A stretch of 62,349 nucleotides of DNA from an uncultured Oscillospiraceae bacterium. Lineage in GTDB: Bacteria > Bacillota > Clostridia > Oscillospirales > Oscillospiraceae. Of this stretch, positions 16,568-24,321 are shown piece after piece (positions within the stretch are counted from its first letter, which is position 1; every line of letters starts with the position of its first letter). The stretch covers positions 1 to 62,349 of the forward strand of contig CAJUEC010000012.1 of assembly GCA_910585155.1 (NCBI GenBank), written 5' to 3'. A program made the translations under genes and the position numbers. The notes under the pieces were generated by a model. The model did no database searches. It had not been told where the DNA came from and saw only the letters and a list, made by a program, of their open reading frames with translations.

Positions 16568-16603
16568 ACAGGGGGATCCCCTGTCTGCCGTCCTTGACGG
16601 CAG
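16568..16603 (+). other. two consecutive leader hairpins upstream of the aldolase gene
   Basis: ACAGGGG-GAT-CCCCTGT is followed at once by CTGCCGTC-CTT-GACGGCAG. Both stems are perfect and no T-run follows. They lie in the 5' leader between the promoter and the aldolase ribosome site and could stabilise the message or bind a regulator. Confidence 0.5.
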
Positions 16604-16661
16604 AGCCATTGTTTACAGAACAGAATGTGTTCGCCGTGGAATGGAGAAAGGAAGGGTCAAT

Positions 16662-17819
16662 ATGCCGCTGGTACCGATGAAAGCCATCTTAGACGCCACC
16701 GAGAGGTACAATTACGCCCAGGGGGCCTTCAATGTCAACGCCGTGTGTCAGGCCAAGGCGGTGATCGAGGTTCATGAGATGTTCCGCTCCGCCGCCATTT
16801 TGCAGGGGGCGGACTTGGCCAACGCCTTTATGGGCGGGCGGGCTGACTTCACCAAGGGCACTCTGGAGGACAAGAAGAAGGGTGCGCTGAACATTGCCAA
16901 CGCGGTGAAGAAGTACGCCGTGAACAGTCCCATCCCCGTGGCCCTCCACCTGGACCACGGCAAGGACATGGACTCCTGCGTGGCCGCCATCGCCGGGGGC
17001 TACACCTCTGTGATGATCGACGGCTCATCCCTGCCCTTTGACGAGAACGTGGAGCTCACCCGTGAGGTGGTCAAGTATGCCCACGAGCGGGGGGTCACCG
17101 TGGAGGGCGAGCTGGGCGTGCTGGCCGGGGTGGAGGACCATGTGTTCGCCGCCACCTCCACCTACACCAACCCCATGGACGCGGTGAAGTTCTTCCGCCA
17201 GACCGGGGTGGACGCCCTGGCCATCAGCTACGGCACCAAGCACGGCGCCAACAAGGGCAAGGACACCGTCATCCGCAAGGAGATTGCCATCGCCACCAAG
17301 GAGTGCATGCTCCATGAGGGCATCGAGGGCACTCTGGTGAGCCACGGGTCTTCCACCGTGCCCCAGTACATCGTATCCGAGATCAACGCCCTGGGCGGCG
17401 CGCTGAAGGACGCCTACGGCATCAAGAAGGAGCAGCTGAAGGAAGTGTCCAAGCTGGGCATCCGCAAGATCAACGTGGACACCGATATCCGCCTGGCGGT
17501 CACCCGCAACCTGCGGGAGCTGTTCCGGGATGAGCCCGAGCTGCGGGAACGGTCCACCGTCAGCGCCATCTACCAGTTGCTGCTGGCCAATCCCGCCGCC
17601 TTTGACCCTCGTGTGTTCCTGCCCCCCATCATGGACACCGTGATGTACGGCAGCGTGCCCGACGAGGACATCGGCTGCATCGTGGACTGCATCGAGCGGG
17701 GCGTCAAGGAGGTGGTGGGCACCCTGATCGTGGAGTTTGAGAGCGTGGGCAAGGCCCCCCTCATTGAGAACGTCAGCCTGGACGAGATGGCGGAGCGCTA
17801 CCGCGTCAAAGGGATCTGA
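16662..17819 (+). CDS. fba: class II fructose-bisphosphate aldolase family protein
   Basis: A 385-residue class II aldolase. QGAFNVNAVCQAKAVIEVHE is the N-terminal signature; HLDHGKDMDSC supplies the zinc His and catalytic Asp, TVEGELGVLAG the second metal region, YGTKHGANKG and LVSHGSSTV further zinc and phosphate-binding residues, and KINVDTDIRLAVT the substrate loop. It cleaves fructose 1,6-bisphosphate (or tagatose 1,6-bisphosphate) to DHAP and glyceraldehyde 3-phosphate. The family is promiscuous for the ketose, and the C-4 stereochemistry cannot be read here. The ATG at 16662 follows GAAAGGAAGG; an upstream frame to 16557 lacks a ribosome site. First gene of the operon, three bases from the kinase gene. 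Confidence 0.9.
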   Translation: MPLVPMKAILDATERYNYAQGAFNVNAVCQAKAVIEVHEMFRSAAILQGADLANAFMGGRADFTKGTLEDKKKGALNIANAVKKYAVNSPIPVALHLDHGKDMDSCVAAIAGGYTSVMIDGSSLPFDENVELTREVVKYAHERGVTVEGELGVLAGVEDHVFAATSTYTNPMDAVKFFRQTGVDALAISYGTKHGANKGKDTVIRKEIAIATKECMLHEGIEGTLVSHGSSTVPQYIVSEINALGGALKDAYGIKKEQLKEVSKLGIRKINVDTDIRLAVTRNLRELFRDEPELRERSTVSAIYQLLLANPAAFDPRVFLPPIMDTVMYGSVPDEDIGCIVDCIERGVKEVVGTLIVEFESVGKAPLIENVSLDEMAERYRVKGI

Positions 17820-17822
17820 GCG

Positions 17823-18986
17823 ATGGGAAAGAATATATTAGTGGCCCACGGCGGCGGGCCCACCGCCGTCATCAACTGCTCCCTCCAGGGTGTGGTGGAG
17901 GCGGCCCGGGCGTCCGGTCAGGTGGATAAGATCTATGCCGCCTGCTTCGGCGCGGAGGGCATCCTGGCCGGGGACCTGATCGACCTCACCGATGTGCCCG
18001 CCTCCACCATCGCCAGGCTGGGGCACACCCCCGCCTCCGCCATCGGCTCCTGCCGGCGGAAGCTGGGGGAGGCGGACTACCCCACCGTGCTGGAGACGCT
18101 GAAAAAATTTGACATCGACTGCTTCTTTTACAACGGCGGCAACGACTCCATGGACACCTGCAGCAAGGTGAACGAGCTGGCGAAAAAAGAGGGGCTGGAC
18201 GTCCGGGTCATCGGCATCCCCAAGACCATGGACAACGACCTGGACCTCACCGACCACTGCCCCGGCTTCGGCTCCGCCGCCCGGTACGCGGCGCTGAGCG
18301 CCGCTGAGCTGGCCCTGGACGCCTCCGGCCTGCCCATCCATGTGGTGGTGCTGGAGCTGATGGGCCGCAACGCCGGGTGGGTCACCGCCGCCTCCGCCCT
18401 GGCCGGGCGGCTGACGGACTGCCAGGTGCTGACCTATCTGCCGGAGGTGCTGGTGGATGAGGATAAAATGCTGGCGGACATTGAACGGGCCTACGCCCGC
18501 GGCAAGGGCCTGCTGGTGACGGTGAGCGAGGGCATCTGCGGGCTGGACGGCAAGCCCCTGGCGGACACCGGCATTGTGGACGGCTTCGGCCACACCGTGC
18601 CCGGCGGCACGGCCCAGCACATCACCGACCAGATCATCCAGAAGCTGGGCCTCAAATCCCGGGCGGAGAAGCCAGGGCTTTTGGGCCGGGCCAGCATCCC
18701 CTACGTGTCCCAGGTGGACCGGGAGGAGGCTTACGCCGTGGGCAGGTTCGCGGTGGAGTCCGCCCTGGCGGGGGAGAGCGGGTATATGGTGGCCATCGAC
18801 GCGGTGCGGAAGCCCGCCTATTCCAGCAGCCTGTCCCTGGTACCCCTGGACAAGGTGGCCAACGTGGAGAAAAAGTTCCCCCTGGAGTGGATTGTGGACG
18901 GCAATCAGATTGCCGACGGGTTCTTCGACTACGCCATGCCCCTGATGGGGGAGGATTTCCCGGAATATGCCCTGTTGAGAAGGTGA
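17823..18986 (+). CDS. 6-phosphofructokinase, pyrophosphate-dependent type
   Basis: A 387-residue phosphofructokinase. GGGPTAVIN is the N-terminal glycine loop. The active-site signature is GGNDSMDT (residues 105-112) and PKTMDND (133-139). ATP-dependent enzymes have Gly at the positions of Asp108 and Lys134; Asp and Lys there are the known markers of pyrophosphate-dependent kinases. The usual first Asp of GGDDS is Asn107 here. LMGRNAGWVTA, EVLVDEDKM and VDREEAYAVG further fit the family. It phosphorylates fructose 6-phosphate or an isomer such as tagatose 6-phosphate ahead of the aldolase. Only three bases separate it from the aldolase gene, and the isomerase follows eleven bases later. Confidence 0.85.
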   Translation: MGKNILVAHGGGPTAVINCSLQGVVEAARASGQVDKIYAACFGAEGILAGDLIDLTDVPASTIARLGHTPASAIGSCRRKLGEADYPTVLETLKKFDIDCFFYNGGNDSMDTCSKVNELAKKEGLDVRVIGIPKTMDNDLDLTDHCPGFGSAARYAALSAAELALDASGLPIHVVVLELMGRNAGWVTAASALAGRLTDCQVLTYLPEVLVDEDKMLADIERAYARGKGLLVTVSEGICGLDGKPLADTGIVDGFGHTVPGGTAQHITDQIIQKLGLKSRAEKPGLLGRASIPYVSQVDREEAYAVGRFAVESALAGESGYMVAIDAVRKPAYSSSLSLVPLDKVANVEKKFPLEWIVDGNQIADGFFDYAMPLMGEDFPEYALLRR

Positions 18987-18996
18987 GGGGTGGAAT

Positions 18997-19833
18997 ATGA
19001 AACATATCTATTTGAATTTGAAGCGGTTTGACGTGCCCGTGGAGCTGGGCGGAGTGAACCGTTTGGCCCCGGTGAAGGACTGGGGCGCGGCGGTGGTGAA
19101 CGGCACCCAGGAGGCGCTGCGCAGGTACGGCCCGGCCAAGGTGGAGTTCGTCCAGTACCTGCCGGAGGCCCATCTGCTGGGGGCGGCGGGCGCGCTGACC
19201 GAGGGCAGCCCGGTGAAGCTGGGCAGCCAGGGCGTCTACCGGATGAACACGGCGGTGGGGGGCAACTTCGGAGCCTTTACCACCAACCGGCCCGCCTCCA
19301 TCGTCAAGGCCATGGGCTGCACCTCCACCCTCATCGGCCACTGCGAGGAGCGCAGCGACAAGAAGGGTATCCTGGCCGAGGCTGGCGTCACGGACATGAG
19401 CGCCGTCAACCGCCTGCTGAATCAGGAGATCAAGTGCGCCCAGGAGGCGGGGCTGACGGTGCTGTACTGCATCGGCGAGACCAGCGAGGAGCAGCCCCAG
19501 TGGGAGCAGGTGCTGGGCGAGCAGCTGGACGCGGGCCTGGATGGGGTGGACAAGAGCCGGGTGGTCATCGGCTACGAGCCGGTGTGGTCCATCGGCCCGG
19601 GCAAGACCCCGGCGGGGAAGGAGTACATCACCAAGATTGCCCGCTTCGTCAAGGAGCGCACCGGCGGGATGGACGTGGTGTACGGCGGCGGGCTGAAGGC
19701 GGACAATGCCGCCATGCTGGCCTCCATTGAGGAGATCGACGGCGGCCTCATTGCCCTCACCCGGTTCCAGGGGGAGATTGGCTTCTACCCGGAGGAATAT
19801 CTGGAGATCATCCGCCTGTATCTGGGCGAATAG
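18997..19833 (+). CDS. divergent triose-phosphate isomerase
   Basis: A 278-residue TIM-barrel isomerase. The catalytic residues are all recognisable: Asn7/Lys9 in YLNLKRFD (usual NWKMN), His115 in LIGHCEERSDKKG (usual IGHSERR) and Glu194 in GYEPVWSIGPGKTP. The phosphate loop reads YGGGLKADNAA instead of the common YGGSV. It is about 25 residues longer than standard TpiA. It should interconvert DHAP and glyceraldehyde 3-phosphate, or a close analogue, completing the aldolase product set. It is unusual to find TIM with an aldolase and PFK rather than with GAPDH and PGK, which suggests a dedicated paralogue. Third gene in the operon with a ribosome site just after the kinase stop. Confidence 0.82.
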   Translation: MKHIYLNLKRFDVPVELGGVNRLAPVKDWGAAVVNGTQEALRRYGPAKVEFVQYLPEAHLLGAAGALTEGSPVKLGSQGVYRMNTAVGGNFGAFTTNRPASIVKAMGCTSTLIGHCEERSDKKGILAEAGVTDMSAVNRLLNQEIKCAQEAGLTVLYCIGETSEEQPQWEQVLGEQLDAGLDGVDKSRVVIGYEPVWSIGPGKTPAGKEYITKIARFVKERTGGMDVVYGGGLKADNAAMLASIEEIDGGLIALTRFQGEIGFYPEEYLEIIRLYLGE

Positions 19834-19862
19834 GAACAGAGGAAGCGAAACGGGGTTTCGCG

Positions 19863-19906
19863 CCCAAAAGTTTTCTTTTGATCCCTTTCTTTTGGAAAAG
19901 AAAAGG
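19863..19906 (+). other. A/T-rich hairpin in the 96-base gap before the LarA-like gene
   Basis: CCCTTTCTTTT-GG-AAAAGAAAAGG folds back on itself, with an overlapping CCAAAAG/CTTTTGG pair. It is pyrimidine/purine biased and unlike its neighbours. There is no classical terminator, so it may be a processing or stability element within the operon. Confidence 0.4.
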
Positions 19907-19929
19907 ACGAACAACAAAGGAGGGCACAC

Positions 19930-21414
19930 ATGAAATTAGAGTTTGAATACGGCCACGGCCTGATGGCCGCCGACCTGCCCGACAGCACCGATGTGTTCAT
20001 CCCCGGCGAGACGGTGGCCGACCCGCCCTGCCTGCCCCAGGATTGGGACAGCCTGTACAACGCCACCCTGGAGTCCATCCGCAATCCCATCGGGATGCCC
20101 GCCCTCAGGGAGCTGGCGGGCCCGGGCAAGACGGCGGTGTTTGTCATCCCGGACATCGTCAAGGGGGGCTGTCAGCCCACGTCCCACCGCAAGGTGTCCA
20201 TCCGGGCCTGCCTGGACGAGCTGTACGCCGCGGGCGTGGAGAAAAAAGACATCCTGCTGCTGTTCTCCAACGGCCTGCACCCCCGGGCCACCGTGGGGGA
20301 GATGAGGCAGATTCTGGGGGATGAATTGTTCAACGAGTTCTATTGGACCAACCAGATCAACTCCCACGACAGCGAGGACTATGACCACATGGTGGACCTG
20401 GGGACCACCCGCCGGGGGGACCCGGTGCTGATGAACAAGTACGTGTTCGACTGCGACATCCCCATTTTGATCGGCCACACCCAGGGCAACCCCTACGGCG
20501 GCTACTCCGGGGGCTACAAGCACTGCGCCACCGGCATCACCCACTGGCGGAGCATCGCCAGCCACCACGTCCCCGACGTGATGCATCGGGCGGATTTCAC
20601 CCCCGTGTCCGGCAAAAACCTGATGCGCACCAAGTTCGACGAGATCGGCATGTGGATGGAGGAGAAGATGGGCCACCCCTTCTTCTGCTGTGACGCGGTG
20701 CTGGACACCTACTCCCGGCAGATCGCCCTGTTCTCCGGCTGCGCCCAGGAGATGATGCCCGCCTCCTGGGAGATCGCCGACAAGCGCACCTACGTGCCCT
20801 GGGCGGAAAAGAAGTACGACGTGATGGTGTTCGGAATGCCCCAGGCCTTCCACTACGGCGACGGCATGGGCACCAACCCCATCCAGATGATGCAGGCGCT
20901 GTCCGCCCAGGTGATCCGCCACAAGCGGGTGATGAAGGACAACTGCGTGATCATCTGCTCGTCCATCTGCAACGGCTACTTCCACGACGAGCGCTGGCCC
21001 TACCTGCGGGAGCTGTACGAGCTGTTCCAGCACGACTACATGAACACCCTTCCGGATATGAACCGCTACGGCGAGTACTTCGCCACCAATGAGGAGTACA
21101 TCCGCAAGTACCGTTTCTGCAACGCCTTCCACCCCTTCCACGGCTTCTCCATGATGAGCTGCGGCCACATTGCCGAGATGAATACCGCCGCCATCTACAT
21201 CGTGGGCGCCCAGGAGCCGGGCATCGCCCGGGGGATGGGGCTCAAGACCCGGGCCACCTTTGAGGAGGCGCTGGCCGACGCCAAGAGGAAGTTTGTGGGG
21301 CCGAATCCGAATATTTTGGCCCTGCCCAAGACCTTTAAGGTGAGCGCGGTCCATCTGTGCATGAAGGACCAGCCCTACGACGGCACCAATGGCTGCGGCG
21401 GCTGTGGCTGCTGA
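19930..21414 (+). CDS. LarA-family (DUF2088) nickel-pincer hydroxyacid racemase/epimerase homologue
   Basis: A 494-residue LarA-domain protein. The N-terminal domain has FSNGLHPRATVGEM with His117 in place of the LarA catalytic His. GGYSGGYKHCATGI carries Lys197, which corresponds to the Lys that tethers the nickel-pincer nucleotide cofactor in lactate racemase, and a SIASHH segment follows. The C-terminal domain includes FGMPQAFHYGDGMG and ends in a short Cys-rich tail, NGCGGCGC, which is unusual. LarA enzymes racemise or epimerise 2-hydroxyacids and need LarB, LarC and LarE, which are not in this window. The operon setting between TIM and an ABC importer suggests the substrate is taken up as a hydroxy acid or formed in the same pathway. 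An AAAGGAGGG ribosome site precedes the ATG. Confidence 0.85.
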   Translation: MKLEFEYGHGLMAADLPDSTDVFIPGETVADPPCLPQDWDSLYNATLESIRNPIGMPALRELAGPGKTAVFVIPDIVKGGCQPTSHRKVSIRACLDELYAAGVEKKDILLLFSNGLHPRATVGEMRQILGDELFNEFYWTNQINSHDSEDYDHMVDLGTTRRGDPVLMNKYVFDCDIPILIGHTQGNPYGGYSGGYKHCATGITHWRSIASHHVPDVMHRADFTPVSGKNLMRTKFDEIGMWMEEKMGHPFFCCDAVLDTYSRQIALFSGCAQEMMPASWEIADKRTYVPWAEKKYDVMVFGMPQAFHYGDGMGTNPIQMMQALSAQVIRHKRVMKDNCVIICSSICNGYFHDERWPYLRELYELFQHDYMNTLPDMNRYGEYFATNEEYIRKYRFCNAFHPFHGFSMMSCGHIAEMNTAAIYIVGAQEPGIARGMGLKTRATFEEALADAKRKFVGPNPNILALPKTFKVSAVHLCMKDQPYDGTNGCGGCGC

Positions 21415-21455
21415 CGGCCCGTGAAATATGAGAAACGAGTAAAGGAAGGTGTCGT

Positions 21456-22286
21456 ATGAGCAAGGTAAAACAGGCAAGAAGACCCTTGACGAAATCGGAG
21501 CGGCATACCAGGATGGTAAACCGCCTCTGGCTGCTCCTCTCGCTGGTCGTGGCACTGCTGGTGCTGTACCTGCTGTCCATCGGGGAAAAGACCGGGCGCA
21601 GCTTCCCGTTCATCTTCCCCATCGGCGGCAAGGCCTCCGTCCTTGGCGGGCTCCAGACCATGGTGGAGCGCAAGGCGCTGTGGGACGACTTCGCCAACAG
21701 CATGATCTGCGTGGCCATGGGCTTCGGCCTGGGCTTTGTCACCTCTCTGCCCATGGCCTTTCTCATGGCCTGGTACACCCCGGTGCGTAAGATCATCGAG
21801 CCCTGGATCAACTTCATCCGCAACATCCCCGCCCTGGCCTATGCGCCCCTCATCGTCCTGCTGCTGGGCGTGGGCCGGACCCCGGCCGTGGTGCTGATCT
21901 GGATCTGCACCTTCATGACCATGAGCATCACCATCTTCCACGGCATCCGCAACATCGACAACACCCTGGTCAAGGCCGCCCGGGTGCTGGGTGCCAACGA
22001 CGTGGACATTTTCTTCCGCATCACCCTGCCCGCCACGGTGCCCTTCATCCTCACCGCCGTCCGGCTGGGCCTGAGCGCGGGGCTGACCACCCTGCTGGCG
22101 GCGGAGTCCGCCGGCGCCCAGGCCGGCCTGGGCATGCGCATCATGAACCTCAAGGGCACCTTTGAGACGGACGCCATGCTGGGCTACATTATCATCATCG
22201 GCATCATCGGTACACTGCTGAACACCTTGGTGGACATCATTGAAGGGAGGTTGACCTCATGGCAGGAGAAGCGGGAAGAGGCGTAA
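21456..22286 (+). CDS. ABC transporter permease (SsuC/TauC type)
   Basis: A 276-residue inner-membrane permease with about six helices. The binding-protein-dependent transport EAA loop reads KAARVLGANDVDIFFRITLPATVPFILTA-like sequence near residue 170-200. The family (nitrate/sulfonate/taurine/thiamine-precursor importers) fits the neighbouring ATPase and NMT1-type binding protein. An AAAGGAAGG ribosome site precedes the ATG, 41 bases after the LarA-like gene. The gene end overlaps the ATPase start by 28 bases. Confidence 0.88.
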   Translation: MSKVKQARRPLTKSERHTRMVNRLWLLLSLVVALLVLYLLSIGEKTGRSFPFIFPIGGKASVLGGLQTMVERKALWDDFANSMICVAMGFGLGFVTSLPMAFLMAWYTPVRKIIEPWINFIRNIPALAYAPLIVLLLGVGRTPAVVLIWICTFMTMSITIFHGIRNIDNTLVKAARVLGANDVDIFFRITLPATVPFILTAVRLGLSAGLTTLLAAESAGAQAGLGMRIMNLKGTFETDAMLGYIIIIGIIGTLLNTLVDIIEGRLTSWQEKREEA

Positions 22287-23053
22287 AAATCCAGATCAAG
22301 GACGTCAAGAAGGAGTACCACGGCGACCACGGCACCACTGTGGCCCTCAACGGCGTCAACCTGGACATCATGGAAAACGAGTTCGTCTGCGTGGTGGGGC
22401 CCTCCGGCTGCGGCAAATCCACCCTGCTGAATATTCTGGCCGGCCTCCATGAGGCCAGCTCCGGTGAGTGCTACCTGGACGGCGAGGCGATCCACGGCAC
22501 CGATGTGAGGCGAGGGGTGGTGTTCCAGCAGTACGCCCTGTTCCCCTGGCAGACGGTGCTCCAGAACGTCATGTTCGGCCCCCAGATGAAGCGCCTCCCC
22601 AAGGCGGAGTGTGAGGCCATCGCCCGCAAGTACATCAAGATGGTGGGGCTGGAGGACTTTGAGAACTCCTTCCCCAAGGAGCTGTCCGGCGGCATGAAGC
22701 AGCGGGTGGCCATCGCCCGGGCCTACGCCAACAACCCCGAGGTGCTGCTCATGGACGAGCCCTTCGGCGCCCTGGACGCCCAGACCCGGGCCCAGCTCCA
22801 GACCGAGCTGCTCAAGACCTGGGAGGAGGAGAAAAAGACCTGCTTCTTCATCACCCACGACGTGGACGAGGCGGTGCTGCTGGCCCAGCGGGTAGTGATT
22901 ATGTCCGCCCGGCCCGGGCGCATCAAGCGGGTGGTAGACATCGACATACCCTATCCCCGGGACCAGGCCACCAAGAGCGATCCCCACTTCATGGAGCTGA
23001 AGGCGGAGATCTGGAACGAGGTGTACCAGGAGTACCTGGAGGTCCGCAAGTAA
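22259..23053 (+). CDS. ABC transporter ATP-binding protein (SsuB/TauB type)
   Basis: A 264-residue ATPase with Walker A GPSGCGKST, Q-loop FQQYALFPW, signature LSGGMKQ, Walker B VLLMDEPFGALD and a His switch in FITHDVDEAV. The combination ALFPWQTVLQNV and IMSARPGRIKRVVDIDIPYPR is characteristic of the nitrate/sulfonate/taurine importer ATPases. It starts inside the permease gene (28-base overlap) after a GGGAGG ribosome site, indicating coupled translation. Confidence 0.92.
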   Translation: MAGEAGRGVKIQIKDVKKEYHGDHGTTVALNGVNLDIMENEFVCVVGPSGCGKSTLLNILAGLHEASSGECYLDGEAIHGTDVRRGVVFQQYALFPWQTVLQNVMFGPQMKRLPKAECEAIARKYIKMVGLEDFENSFPKELSGGMKQRVAIARAYANNPEVLLMDEPFGALDAQTRAQLQTELLKTWEEEKKTCFFITHDVDEAVLLAQRVVIMSARPGRIKRVVDIDIPYPRDQATKSDPHFMELKAEIWNEVYQEYLEVRK

Positions 23054-23137
23054 GAACGTGTATTCACAGTTGTGCCTGACCGCCTGCGCGGCGGCTGAGA
23101 TACAGGCAAGCCCAAACAAATTAAGGAGGAAAATGAA

Positions 23138-24208
23138 ATGAAGAAGTTCACCGCTCTGCTGCTGGCGCTGGTCATGATGATGTCCCTCATGGCCTGCGGC
23201 GGCGACAAGCCCGCCGAGTCCAAAGCCCCCGCCGAGTCCAAGGAGGTGACCCAGTCCGCGGCCCCCGCCGAGTCCACGGAGCCCGAGGACAACAAGCCCG
23301 AGCCCATCACCCTGCGCATCGGCTACATGGCCAACTACGCCTCCCTCTGGGGCGTGCTGTCCACCATCAACCAGGGCTTCTTCGAGGAGGAGGGCATCAC
23401 CATTGAGCTGACGCCTTTTAACGACGGCCCCTCTGAAATCGCAGCTATGGAGGGCGGCTCCATCGACCTGGCCTACATCGGCAAGGGCGCCCACCGCCTG
23501 TGCATCCTGGGCAACGCCGTCATCTTTGCCCCCAGCTCCGTCCACACCGTGGACAAGGTAGTGTGCATGCCCGACAGCGGCATCCAGTCCGTGGAGGACC
23601 TGAAGGGCAAGAAGATCGCCTACAACGCTGGCTCCTCCTCCGAGTCCACCTTCAATAACGCCCTGAAGGTGGCCGGCCTGACCACCGACGACGTGACCGC
23701 CATGTCGCTGAGCATCGACAACATCGTGCCCGCCGCCGTGTCCGACGACATCGACGCCGCCATCTGCTGGAACCCCTACTCCGGCCAGATCCTCCAGCAG
23801 GTGGAGGGCTCCTACGAGATCGAGTTTGCCGACGGCTCTACCAACATCTCCAGCTGGATCTGCCTGCCCAAGTACGCCGAGGAGAACCACGACATCCTGG
23901 TGCGCTTCACCCGCGCCCTGTTCAAGGGCATGGACTGGGGCTCCAAGGAGGAGAACTATGACACCGTGGCTCAGTACTGCGCCGACGAGACCAAGACCAG
24001 CCTGGAGTCCAATCAGCTCCAGCTGGGCGACGCCCACTGGTTCAGCATCGCCGACATCACCTCCGGCCTGTCCGACGGCACCATCAAGGGCTACTATGAG
24101 GGGATGCAGAACGACATGGTCCAGAGCGAGAACATCAAGCCCGAGGAGGCCAAGGAGGACGTGGGCGACTTCGTCCTGTTCGATATCATGTCGGAGGCGC
24201 TGAAGTAA
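23138..24208 (+). CDS. substrate-binding lipoprotein, NMT1/SsuA family
   Basis: A 356-residue lipoprotein. The signal peptide MKKFTALLLALVMMMSLMAC ends in a lipobox with Cys20, followed by a Pro/Glu/Ser-rich spacer to about residue 50. The binding domain starts ITLRIGYMANYASLWG, with NQGFFEEEGITIELTPF, GGSIDLAYIGKGAH, DSGIQSVEDLKGKKIAYNAGSSSE and DAAICWNPYSG, all typical for the SsuA/THI5/NMT1 fold that binds sulfonates, nitrate or pyrimidine precursors. Its ligand is unknown. A strong AAGGAGG site precedes the ATG and an intrinsic terminator lies 34 bases after the stop, so it ends the first transcription unit of the cluster. Confidence 0.9.
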   Translation: MKKFTALLLALVMMMSLMACGGDKPAESKAPAESKEVTQSAAPAESTEPEDNKPEPITLRIGYMANYASLWGVLSTINQGFFEEEGITIELTPFNDGPSEIAAMEGGSIDLAYIGKGAHRLCILGNAVIFAPSSVHTVDKVVCMPDSGIQSVEDLKGKKIAYNAGSSSESTFNNALKVAGLTTDDVTAMSLSIDNIVPAAVSDDIDAAICWNPYSGQILQQVEGSYEIEFADGSTNISSWICLPKYAEENHDILVRFTRALFKGMDWGSKEENYDTVAQYCADETKTSLESNQLQLGDAHWFSIADITSGLSDGTIKGYYEGMQNDMVQSENIKPEEAKEDVGDFVLFDIMSEALK

Positions 24209-24241
24209 GCCCGGTCTGACACACACATAACACCGCATAGG

Positions 24242-24289
24242 AACGGACCCTATGGGACGGAGCGAGTCTGTTCCATAGGGTCCGTTTTT
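24242..24289 (+). terminator. intrinsic terminator after the binding-protein gene
   Basis: AACGGACCCTATGG pairs with its complement CCATAGGGTCCGTT across a 17-base loop and runs into five T residues (24285-24289). It divides the aldolase-ABC part of the cluster from the DUF4838/Nag part, though some readthrough would be expected as no strong promoter is visible after it. Confidence 0.88.
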
Positions 24290-24321
24290 GCCGCCCTGCG
24301 GGGCGGAGAGGAGGAGCGCAC

